Positions 28,191-35,476 of a stretch of 64,000 nucleotides of DNA are shown here, in pieces. Position 1 is the first letter of the stretch; every line of letters begins with the position of its first letter. Location of the stretch: NCBI GenBank assembly GCA_030429545.1, contig JAUIFF010000005.1, forward strand, positions 372,001 through 436,000, written 5' to 3'. The notes beneath the pieces were generated by a model. The model was not told the DNA's origin. It saw nothing but the letters and a program-made list of their open reading frames with translations, and ran no database searches. The stretch comes from Polyangia bacterium. GTDB lineage: Bacteria > Myxococcota_A > Polyangia > Nannocystales > Nannocystaceae. Made by a program: the position numbers and the translations under genes.

Positions 28191-28217
28191 AAACGGGTGC
28201 CTGTGGGCACCCGTTTT
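28191..28217 (+). terminator. Rho-independent terminator hairpin (copy 1)
   Basis: ACGGGTGCC (28193-28201) pairs perfectly with GGCACCCGT (28206-28214) around TGTG, followed by T residues. It lies 26 bases after the M16 partner stop. It is part of a duplicated 70-bp unit. Confidence 0.85.
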
Positions 28218-28263
28218 ACGTGGTTGGGTTTGCGACACCAATAACGTATGCTGATACAATAAA

Positions 28264-28287
28264 GTGGGTGCCTGTGGCACCCGTTTT
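28264..28287 (+). terminator. Rho-independent terminator hairpin (copy 2)
   Basis: GGGTGCC (28266-28272), loop TGT, GGCACCC (28276-28282), then GTTTT. This is the duplicated copy of the hairpin at 28191. Confidence 0.8.
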
Positions 28288-28336
28288 ACGTGGTTGGGTT
28301 TGCGACACCAATAACGTATGAGTATGCTGATACAAC

Positions 28337-28365
28337 AAAGCGGGCACCCGCAGGCACCCGCTTTT
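28337..28365. terminator. Third hairpin, bidirectional terminator
   Basis: AAAGCGGG (28337-28344) pairs with CCCGCTTT (28357-28364) around a 12-base GC-rich loop. With T-runs on both strands it can end transcripts from the M16 genes and from the minus-strand lipoprotein gene that stops at 28386. Confidence 0.7.
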
Positions 28366-28385
28366 GGTGTGGCGAAGCTCGCCGA

Positions 28386-29351
28386 TTACTCGGGAAGCCA
28401 GGTCGCAGCGTTGCCGGTAAAGCGGACGTACATCCACCAGCCGGAGGTGCCGTTGAGGTCGTCTTTTTCGTCTTCCTTGCACAGCAAGTCCGCGATTGGC
28501 CGGCCACCGACAACAGGGATGTCCTCGGGGAGCACGGTGTTCTCAGCATCTTCCTCGGTCAGGAAGCCGCGCAGCACTCCGTTGGTCATGTCGGTCGCCG
28601 GGTCGCCCTCGTAGGTCGCCGAGATTTCGAGCATCTGTAGCGGCAGCGAGAAGTCGCCGAGCGAAAGGGTGTAGGTGTCGAGGACCCCGGTTGTGAAGCA
28701 AGGGCCGGGAACCTGGGGAATGTCGCCGTGGCTGAGGTGGGCCGGATCGGGGGTCAGGCAGCCGTCGGCGTTGGCGTAGGTCGTCGGCGTCGACGTTCCA
28801 TCGGCGCCGAAGTTGCAAAACGGATCCTCGAGCGGAACTTTGCATTCACCCGTAGCGAAGTCGGTGTCGCCACCAGAGCCAGCCTGATCGAGCGGGTTGA
28901 ACAGCAACATCAGGTTGAGGTCGAGGTTCCCGTCGTTGTCGGTGTCCATGGTGACGCCGTCGTTGAGCTGGGTATTGACCATATCGGTGATATCGGCCGC
29001 GCACAGGATCGGATCGTAGAAGTGCGGATCGGCGATCGCGATGCTGTTGACGCGGTACGGGTCTTCGTAAAAGACGCCTCCGGTATCCGTGGTTGGCTCT
29101 TCGGTGGTCGGGTCCTCGGTGGTCGGATCCTCGGTGGTCGGACCTTCGGTCGTTGGCTCCTCGGTGGTCGGATCCTCGGTGGTCGGGTCCTCGGTGGTTT
29201 CCGCAACCGTCGTCTCGGTGGTCGGAGCTTCGGTGGTCGTTGCCGAGCCGGTGTCGGACTCAGTACCGGTGGCATCGTCGCCCCCGCCACAGGCACTGAC
29301 TGCCAGCGCGAGAACGGTAAACACAGGAAGAAAGCGCCTAGGGGAATGCAT
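28386..29351 (-). CDS. Lipoprotein with Thr/Glu/Asp/Pro repeat linker
   Basis: 321-residue predicted lipoprotein; ATG at 29351 is chosen because it begins the signal peptide directly (MHSPRRFLPVFTVLALAVSAC), instead of a start 69 bases upstream. After the lipid Cys comes a linker of TTEDPTTE-type repeats (about residues 35-90). A globular domain of about 230 aa of unknown family follows, with several Cys and Asp-rich turns (DNDGNLDLNLML). It ends GWWMYVRFTGNAATWLPE. The linker DNA is itself repetitive (29085-29235). No enzymatic motif; probably surface-displayed. Confidence 0.8.
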   Translation of the reverse strand: MHSPRRFLPVFTVLALAVSACGGGDDATGTESDTGSATTTEAPTTETTVAETTEDPTTEDPTTEEPTTEGPTTEDPTTEDPTTEEPTTDTGGVFYEDPYRVNSIAIADPHFYDPILCAADITDMVNTQLNDGVTMDTDNDGNLDLNLMLLFNPLDQAGSGGDTDFATGECKVPLEDPFCNFGADGTSTPTTYANADGCLTPDPAHLSHGDIPQVPGPCFTTGVLDTYTLSLGDFSLPLQMLEISATYEGDPATDMTNGVLRGFLTEEDAENTVLPEDIPVVGGRPIADLLCKEDEKDDLNGTSGWWMYVRFTGNAATWLPE

Positions 29352-29760
29352 GGGCGGAATATAACAGTTGTTGTGTGAAAATCGCCGATTTGTAGTGATT
29401 AGGCTGGTGAATTCCCACAAGTCGGTGGACGAAATCTCACGTTGCGAGACCGAGCTCGGTGTATCTACATAGTCGCTGCTGGCGGGGAAATCTCCCTGAG
29501 CTCAAGCGTTTAGGCCGGTGGCTATGCATATGTGGGGGCGACGGTGGTCGAGTTGCGCTCGATCTCCCGGCTGCGACCTCGAGAGGCCGCCTACGCAACT
29601 CGGGATGGGTTTTTCGAGGATCTTAACGGGTCCTACGCCACGGCGATTGCGAGCGCGCGGCTGTCTGGTGCTGACACCTCGTTAGGCCGGGATGAATCCC
29701 CGAGCTTGGGGTGAGAAGTCCGGGCTAGACGTCGCGTAATCGGGGCCCGATACTCCCCGG
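29352..29760. other. 409-bp divergent intergenic region
   Basis: Separates the minus-strand lipoprotein from the plus-strand zinc-ribbon gene, so it should hold both promoters. No convincing sigma-70 pair was found. It contains one perfect copy of the iterated palindrome (TGTATCTACA, 29460-29469) and a near copy in TATGCATATGTG (29522-29533). A 60-codon frame at 29532-29714 looks like chance coding. Confidence 0.5.
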
Positions 29761-31872
29761 GTGGCAGACACAGCCAACAACAACACACAGGGACCGCCGG
29801 CCGAGGCAGGGCAGCCCCGCAAGGACCGGGGCGGGGGCAAGCGCAAGCGACGTCGCCGTGGCCGGAAGGACGAACGCAAGCCTACCGACACCAGCGACAA
29901 AGCGACCGGTGACGGCCAAACGTCAGCCGGAGAAAAACCGGCGCGACGCGGCGAAAGACCCCAGCGAAAGGGCGAGCGCTCCGATCGCGGTGGCGGTGGT
30001 CGTGGGCGAGGTCGCGGCGGCGGTGGTCGAGGAGGTCGCGGGCGGCCACGGGATAGCTCGTCGCCGCTGACCCAGGGCCTGTTTAGTTCGATGGCCGACA
30101 AGGAGATGCCCTGTCGGATCAAGGGCTGTAACGGTTCGTGGGTGTGGTACGGCTCCCAGCAGATCCGCTCGTTGGGCAAACAGGCGCCCGAACGGATGTG
30201 TGAAAAGCACCTCGAGCAGTTCAACACCCTGGCCGATCGCGAGATCAAGTGTCGAACGCCGGGATGTGCACATACATGGATTTGGAAGCGTGGGGCCCAG
30301 TTTAGCCAGCTGCTGCGCGGGGGCAAAATGCGGCCTCCCTCCGGGCTTTGTGCTTCCTGTGCCACCGAGGAGCGCGAGCTCAGCGACCGCGATGTTGAGT
30401 GCAAAGTCGAGGGCTGTGTCCGCCAGTGGACGTGGACCCGTGACGCCCAGATGCGCCACCGCCTGTGGGTGCGCCGGCAAAAACTCAAGGCCGCCGAAGA
30501 GCAGGCCAAGCAGGAAAAGCAGGCCAAACAAGCGGCAAAAAAGGCCGCGGCCGAGCAGGCCAAGTCCGGCGAGCAAACCTCCGAAGGTGAGACAAACGCG
30601 GCCGAGTCGGCTCTGTCCGTCGACGGACAGACTCAGGTTACTGCCGATGTAAAAGCCGAAGCCGACAAGGCCGAGGCGAAAGCCGACACGGGCGAGGCAA
30701 AAGCTGCAACAGCCGACGAGTCCGAAACCCAGGCTGAAACGGGTGACAAGGTCGAGGCGAAAGCCGACAGGGCCGAGGCAAATGCCGGCGAGTCCGAAAC
30801 CCAGGCTGAAACGGGTGACAAGGCCGAGGCGAGAGCCGACAAGGCCCAAGCCAAAGCTCAGACGGGTGATAAGGCCGGGGCAAAAGCCGAAGACACATCT
30901 GAGGCGAAAGCTGCCGGTGCCAAAGCCGACAAGGCCGACGAAGCGGGTGACAAGTCCGAGGCGAAGCCATCGGCTGAAAAACCCAAGAAAAAGCGCAAGC
31001 GCAAGTCTCGGCGAAAAACCAAGCGCACCATTCCCGACGAGGGGCCGCCGGACCGGATGTGCAATACCTGCGCAGCCAAGTTGGCCGCCATCACCCCGCG
31101 CCAGGTCGGTTGCAAAGTCCATGGATGTACAAATTCCTGGACCTGGGACCGGGCCAGCCAACTGCGGGCGTGGGTGCATCTCGGGACAGATGAGGTCGGT
31201 GTCGAACCGACCGCGCCACGGCGAATGTGCGACACCTGTCGCGACTTTTGTCGCAAGCACCCCGATCGCAAACTCGATTGTGGCCGCCCAGACTGTGAAA
31301 AACAGTGGATGTACAAGACGGGCGCGCAGCTGCAGGACTACCTCGCCGGCCGTTCGCTAGAACCCAACCGTTTGTGCGACGAGTGCATCCGCGGTGGGTT
31401 TACGCCGGCACCCCAATCCGACTCGCCGACCGCGGTCCCGGTGTTGGAGTGCATGCCGTGTTCGACCCGCGGTTGCGGGGGAACCTGGCTGTTTGTCCCC
31501 GGACAAAAACTCCAGCCCTGGAACGGTGCTGGCGATCCTCCTGACGACCGCCTGTGCGACGATTGTCGGATCGAGCGGGGGCTCAATGCCCGGACCGCGG
31601 CGATCAAGTCGCGGTTGTCGCCCGAACCCGATGGCGCGGGCGAGGTAGAGCCGACCGAAGCCGATGATACGGCCAAGGTACGGGTGCTCGGAGAGCGCGA
31701 GACTCCGCTCAAAGTCGAGGACGAAGCACAGGCGGACGCCGCGTCCGAGCCGGCGACGGACTCGGCGAGTGGCTCCGCGAACGAAGCTGTCCCCGCGGCG
31801 ACCGAGACGACCGAGACCGAGTCATCGGCCGAGGTTGCCGAACAAGACCAGGCGCCGCGCTCGAGCGACTAG
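29761..31872 (+). CDS. Six-repeat zinc-ribbon protein with RGG-type N-terminus
   Basis: 703 residues, GTG start, no signal peptide, family not recognised. The N-terminus is very basic (KRKRRRRGRKDERK, then an Arg/Gly run at about 75-98 resembling an RGG box). Six repeats of about 60-75 aa follow, with consensus C-X4-C-X3-W-X-W...Q...P-X-R-M/L-C-X2-C: pairs at CRIKGC, CRTPGC, CKVEGC, CKVHGC, CGRPDC and CSTRGC, each closed by C-X2-C or C-X2-H. Repeat 3 is split by a roughly 170-residue Ala/Lys/Glu/Asp low-complexity coil (about 245-420). The acidic C-terminus is Ala/Glu/Thr-rich. It probably binds nucleic acid and four-Cys zinc sites; the role is unknown. A terminator follows at 31899. Confidence 0.75.
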   Translation: MADTANNNTQGPPAEAGQPRKDRGGGKRKRRRRGRKDERKPTDTSDKATGDGQTSAGEKPARRGERPQRKGERSDRGGGGRGRGRGGGGRGGRGRPRDSSSPLTQGLFSSMADKEMPCRIKGCNGSWVWYGSQQIRSLGKQAPERMCEKHLEQFNTLADREIKCRTPGCAHTWIWKRGAQFSQLLRGGKMRPPSGLCASCATEERELSDRDVECKVEGCVRQWTWTRDAQMRHRLWVRRQKLKAAEEQAKQEKQAKQAAKKAAAEQAKSGEQTSEGETNAAESALSVDGQTQVTADVKAEADKAEAKADTGEAKAATADESETQAETGDKVEAKADRAEANAGESETQAETGDKAEARADKAQAKAQTGDKAGAKAEDTSEAKAAGAKADKADEAGDKSEAKPSAEKPKKKRKRKSRRKTKRTIPDEGPPDRMCNTCAAKLAAITPRQVGCKVHGCTNSWTWDRASQLRAWVHLGTDEVGVEPTAPRRMCDTCRDFCRKHPDRKLDCGRPDCEKQWMYKTGAQLQDYLAGRSLEPNRLCDECIRGGFTPAPQSDSPTAVPVLECMPCSTRGCGGTWLFVPGQKLQPWNGAGDPPDDRLCDDCRIERGLNARTAAIKSRLSPEPDGAGEVEPTEADDTAKVRVLGERETPLKVEDEAQADAASEPATDSASGSANEAVPAATETTETESSAEVAEQDQAPRSSD

Positions 31873-31898
31873 CCGAGCACGAAACACCAAAAAAAGAT

Positions 31899-31931
31899 GC
31901 AAGGCTGTCTGCCACGGCAGCCTTGCTTTTT
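31899..31931 (+). terminator. Rho-independent terminator
   Basis: GCAAGGCTG (31899-31907) pairs with CAGCCTTGC (31918-31926) and is followed by TTTTT. It lies 26 bases after the zinc-ribbon gene stop. Confidence 0.9.
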
Positions 31932-32020
31932 ATGGTTCTTCAGTTGTCAGCGGCGCCCGGTCAGGGTGGTCATGACCGGGGTGTGCCGCGGGGGATCGAC
32001 GTTGTACAAGCAAGATTAAT

Positions 32021-32389
32021 TTACTCACCCGAGCCAAACCGCGTCATTGGCGGACGGATGGTCGGGCGGACAGCGATGGTCGGGCGCGGGGCCACGGCCG
32101 GGCGCGGGGCAACCTGGGTCACACTCTGGCTCACCGGAGCCGGAGCAGGGGTCGTTTGAGCGAGGCGGTCACGCTGGGCTGCACGGGCGGCAGCGAGCGA
32201 GTTGGGACCGAACTTGGGACGGGGCCACTCGATCTCGTGCTTCACAATCCGCCGTTTGAGCGCGTGCCGCGTGATCCCCAGCAGCTTGGCAGCTTCGACA
32301 ATCGAGCCGGCAGCGGTCAGGGCCTCGGAGCACAGGAGGCGTTCGGTGGAGGCAAGGTCGAAGGTGTTGATTGTCAGGCGCATCTTCAT
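32021..32389 (-). CDS. Fis-type HTH protein with Pro/Arg-rich tail
   Basis: 122-residue small DNA-binding protein. Residues 12-55 match the Fis/NtrC C-terminal helix-turn-helix (AAGSIVEAAKLLGITRHALKRRI). No receiver or AAA+ domain is attached. The C-terminal 50 residues are Pro/Ala/Arg/Thr-rich (RPAVAPRPTIAVRPTIRPP) and probably disordered. Possible nucleoid or local regulator. The neighbouring plus-strand ketosynthase is divergent, 180 bases away. Start ATG 32389; the adjacent Met-Lys-Met leaves a choice of two starts. Confidence 0.75.
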   Translation of the reverse strand: MKMRLTINTFDLASTERLLCSEALTAAGSIVEAAKLLGITRHALKRRIVKHEIEWPRPKFGPNSLAAARAAQRDRLAQTTPAPAPVSQSVTQVAPRPAVAPRPTIAVRPTIRPPMTRFGSGE

Positions 32390-32569
32390 GCCAAAGAGCG
32401 TATGGCCGAGGCGTTATCTCGAGCAGATCAAGTGGACTCGCGCCTCATTTTTTTAAAACCGCTACGTGACCGAGTGCATATGCAGACAGGATGTAACCGC
32501 GAAAACCCCGCACCAAAAACACGGGTCAGCGGTTGACGAAGTCCCAGGGACCCGTGGTTTGCTGTCAGC

Positions 32570-33535
32570 GTGCGGATTCAGATCGTAGCCACCGGTTTTT
32601 ATGCGCCCCCAAAGGTCGAAACCGCGGAGGAGCTCGGGCCAAAAATCGGTCGCGAGCCCGAGTGGATCAAAACCCGCGCAGGGGTAGCGAAGCGACACAT
32701 CGCCGAAGAGCCTGTCGAACGGATGGCCGCCCAGGCGGTGTTGCGGGCGATGGCTGGCAACGGGCCGCCAGACCTGTTGCTCAGCGCAGCCCTCACGCCG
32801 AGGCAGGCCGTGCCCGACACCTCCGTCTTTATCGCCAGAGAACTCGGGTGGAACGGGGTGCCGGCCTACAGTATCCACGCGACCTGTCTTTCGTTTGTGG
32901 TGGCCCTGCGCCACGCGGCGGCCATGATCACAACCGGCGCCCACCGGCGCGTGGCGATTGTCTCGGCCGAAGTTGCCAGCCTCGGTCGGGATTATGAGCA
33001 ACCCGAAAGTTGTGCCCTGCTCGGCGACGGGGCGGGTGCAGCAATCGTTGAATCTACACCTACTTCCAAAAAAAGCCGGCTGCTGGCCTGGGTGATGCGC
33101 ACCTATCCCGAGGGGGCCGAGCTCACCCAAATCCCCGGGGCCGGCCAGCATCGACACCCGGCCAGACCAGGTGCCAACCCCAAGGACCTGATGTTCACGA
33201 TGAACGGTCCGGCCGTCTACAAGCTCGCCCGCACCCATCTCGGCAGCCTGCTCGACGAGGCCTACACCCGCGCCGGATTGCGAGGGCCACAGGACATTGA
33301 CCTGGTGATTCCCCACCAGGCATCAGCCTTGGGCCTGGCATCGCTGCGACGCCTCGGGTTGCCGGAGGAGCGCGTGGTCAACATTCTGGCCGACTACGGA
33401 AACTGCATCGCCGCAAGCATGCCGATGGCCCTGGCCCATGCCCACCAGGCCGGGCGAATCAGCCGGGGCGACCGAGTTTTATTGCTCGGGACCGGTGCCG
33501 GGTTGTCGATGGCAGCCGCGATTTTGATTTGGTGA
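32570..33535 (+). CDS. 3-oxoacyl-ACP synthase III (FabH-like ketosynthase)
   Basis: Thiolase-fold enzyme performing decarboxylative condensation of acyl-CoA with malonyl-ACP or a related reaction. The triad is intact: Cys106 (HATCLSF), His249 (IPHQAS) and Asn278 (YGNCIAAS). The length of 321 aa and the final GTGAGLSMAAAILIW match the family. GTG start. It stands alone with no fatty-acid genes nearby, so it may serve a secondary or specialised lipid pathway rather than housekeeping FabH. A perfect palindrome TGCATATGCA lies upstream at 32475. Confidence 0.9.
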   Translation: MRIQIVATGFYAPPKVETAEELGPKIGREPEWIKTRAGVAKRHIAEEPVERMAAQAVLRAMAGNGPPDLLLSAALTPRQAVPDTSVFIARELGWNGVPAYSIHATCLSFVVALRHAAAMITTGAHRRVAIVSAEVASLGRDYEQPESCALLGDGAGAAIVESTPTSKKSRLLAWVMRTYPEGAELTQIPGAGQHRHPARPGANPKDLMFTMNGPAVYKLARTHLGSLLDEAYTRAGLRGPQDIDLVIPHQASALGLASLRRLGLPEERVVNILADYGNCIAASMPMALAHAHQAGRISRGDRVLLLGTGAGLSMAAAILIW

Positions 33536-34179
33536 GATGGTCATGAACACCCAGCAGTCTTGGTCTTTGACATTGGATGGAGCTTCGCTAGTTGGGTGGG
33601 TTACCGGAGGAGAGGTCGCGGCAGATGAGCTTCGATGGAAGATCGCGGGTCCTGCCGCGGGACCCCACTTCGAGCCTCCGGGAGCACAGGATGGTGACTT
33701 GTTGAATAGGCAAGTAGTGGTTCGGATGTGGTAGTGTTGAAGAGTCTTGAACGTCGGTGCGGCCTCCGGTCGAAGCGCGGGACCCCCCGCGTCACCCGCT
33801 CGACGGACTTCGGTGGATGTCAGGATTTTGGCCGTGAAGGTCCGGTCACCACTTCGAGCCTCCGGGAGCACAGGATGGTGACTTGTTGAATAGGCAAGTA
33901 GTGGTGCGGAGGTGGCAGTATTGAAGGTCTAAAACGTCGGTGCGGCCTCCGGTCGAAGCGTGGGACCCCCCGCGTCACCCGCTCAACGGACTTCGGTGGG
34001 CGTCTGGTCTTTGAAGGAGTATCGCTGCTTCGAGAGTTGGGTGGGCTTAGCGAAGGCGAGGTCAGGGTTTTAGGCGTGAAAGTATCGAGAGTTGGGTGGG
34101 TTTAGCGAAGGTCGCGTGAGAGATTCGATGGAAGAGCGCGGGTCCTGCCGCGGACCACTTCATGGTGTAGGCTCGTGGC
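33536..34179. repeat. Non-coding region with tandem 150-bp direct repeats
   Basis: Copies A (33666-33816) and B (33850-33999) are about 90% identical with a period of 184 bases. Each contains a strong hairpin: in A, CGCGGG-ACCC-CCCGCG; in B the stem has a C-to-T change that leaves a G-U pair. Further shorter repeats surround them: AGTTGGGTGGG occurs near 33590, 34035 and 34091, and a segment with TTCGATGGAAGA followed by GCGGGTCCTGCCGCGG occurs near 33631 and 34124. No ORF with coding character covers the region. It could be a structured RNA, a decayed element or a recombination hotspot. Confidence 0.8.
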
Positions 34180-35334
34180 ATGTCGGAAGTTTCTCCCGCG
34201 GTTTCGCAGGCGATTGCCCGTGCCCGTTCGCTGCCTGGGCGGATGGGTCTGGCCTACACGGCCGTGCGTCGGACCTTTGGCAAAGTTGTATCGCCACTGA
34301 TCACGGCGGTGTTGTTTGCTGGCCTGCGGGGGGTTGTTGCCTGTGGCATGGCCCTCGACAATCTTATGCCGCGGTACCGTCGGTCGCGGGTGCGGGCCCC
34401 GTTGGTGATTGTTGGCTCGCCGCGCACGGGTACGACTTTTCTCCAACGGTTTTTGCATAAGCATCAGTTTGGTGCTGGGGTTGAGCTGTGGCGGATGCTT
34501 TACCCTTCGTTGCTGTTACAAGCGGTTATGCGCCCGTTGCTGCCGCTGCTCGAGCGCGTGAGTCCGGCGCGACACCACTCGACCGCTGCCCATGCCACCG
34601 GGCTGACGTCGGTCGAAACCGACGATGCCGCGGTGTTTCTCCGCTATTTCGACGGGTTTTTTCTCTACGGGTTTTTGCTGGCCTGGGCCGAACACGACCT
34701 TCGCCCGGTGGTTGATTCGGCCGCTCGCGACACTGCGGCCCGCGACTTTGCCTGGCTGCGCAGGGTCTGGCGACGCAATCTCGTGGCCACCGGTGGCGAG
34801 CGGGTGGTCGCCAAAATGTTTTCGCTGAGCACCCGCCTCCCGGTGTTTTTGCAGGCGTTTCCCGATGCGCGCGTGCTCTACATGGTGCGTGACCCGGTCG
34901 ACGTGATCCCCTCGGGGTTGAGCTTGGTGACCGGTGTGCTCGACAAACGCTTTGGCTTTTGGAAACTTCCAAACGGGCAACGTGAGCAGTACATCCGCCG
35001 GCTGTACGGGGCTTTTGTCGAGTTGATGCAGCGGTTTTGTGCCGACTGGTCGTCGGGTGCGATCGACCGCTCACGGGTGTTGGTGGTTCGCTACGACCGG
35101 ATGATGTCGGATTTTGCCGGGGTAATGGGTGAGATCGTCGAACATGCCGGGATCGAGCTGACGGCGGCTCAACGCGAGGCCATTGCCGAAACCGCGGTTG
35201 CACAGCGCAACTACCAAAGCAAGCACAGTTACGACCTGGCCAAGTTTGGCCTGACGGCTGCGGAGATCCGGCGCGATTGTCAGGTTGTTTATGCAACGTT
35301 TTCGCTGCCAGATAAAACGGCATCCACCGCGTAG
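34180..35334 (+). CDS. Sulfotransferase family protein
   Basis: 384 residues; uses PAPS as sulfate donor by family. The 5'-phosphosulfate loop IVGSPRTGTTFLQRFL is near residue 77, and the 3'-phosphate motif RVLYMVRDPVDVIPSGLSL near 231. A hydrophobic segment at about 40-58 may anchor it in the membrane. This type (sulfotransfer_3) is common in myxobacteria with unknown acceptors, perhaps lipids or glycans. The ATG at 34180 lies just after the repeat region. The adjacent kinase-FGE and FabH-like genes do not indicate a pathway. Confidence 0.85.
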   Translation: MSEVSPAVSQAIARARSLPGRMGLAYTAVRRTFGKVVSPLITAVLFAGLRGVVACGMALDNLMPRYRRSRVRAPLVIVGSPRTGTTFLQRFLHKHQFGAGVELWRMLYPSLLLQAVMRPLLPLLERVSPARHHSTAAHATGLTSVETDDAAVFLRYFDGFFLYGFLLAWAEHDLRPVVDSAARDTAARDFAWLRRVWRRNLVATGGERVVAKMFSLSTRLPVFLQAFPDARVLYMVRDPVDVIPSGLSLVTGVLDKRFGFWKLPNGQREQYIRRLYGAFVELMQRFCADWSSGAIDRSRVLVVRYDRMMSDFAGVMGEIVEHAGIELTAAQREAIAETAVAQRNYQSKHSYDLAKFGLTAAEIRRDCQVVYATFSLPDKTASTA

Positions 35335-35476
35335 TCTTACGAACGTAGGTTTTCGCGGGGTCGTGCGCCGTTGTTCGTTTAAGTGAGTGATTTGCGCAGC
35401 GCTCCGGCCGGCTATGCTTGCATTTGCAAGCTCACATCTACCGGGTTTTGGGCTGCCTTATAACCGGGTGTGAACG

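Larger units (their letters stand above)
28191..28336. repeat. Tandem duplication of a 70-bp unit containing a terminator
   Basis: Unit 1 is 28191-28260 and unit 2 is 28261-28336. The 40 bases 28211-28250 are identical to 28281-28320, an offset of exactly 70. Both units start with a GGGTGCC...GGCACCC hairpin plus T-run and end in TGCTGATACA, a one-mismatch version of the TGYANNTRCA palindrome. Unit 2 has a 6-base insertion before this end. Non-coding. Confidence 0.9.

Noticed and set aside
29923..31260. 445-residue minus-strand open frame opposite the zinc-ribbon gene
   Set aside because: It arises from the low-complexity coil read backwards; the plus-strand repeats with conserved Cys and Trp are clearly the coding strand.
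33666..33999. CRISPR array
   Set aside because: Only two long copies with a 184-base period and no spacer pattern or cas genes.
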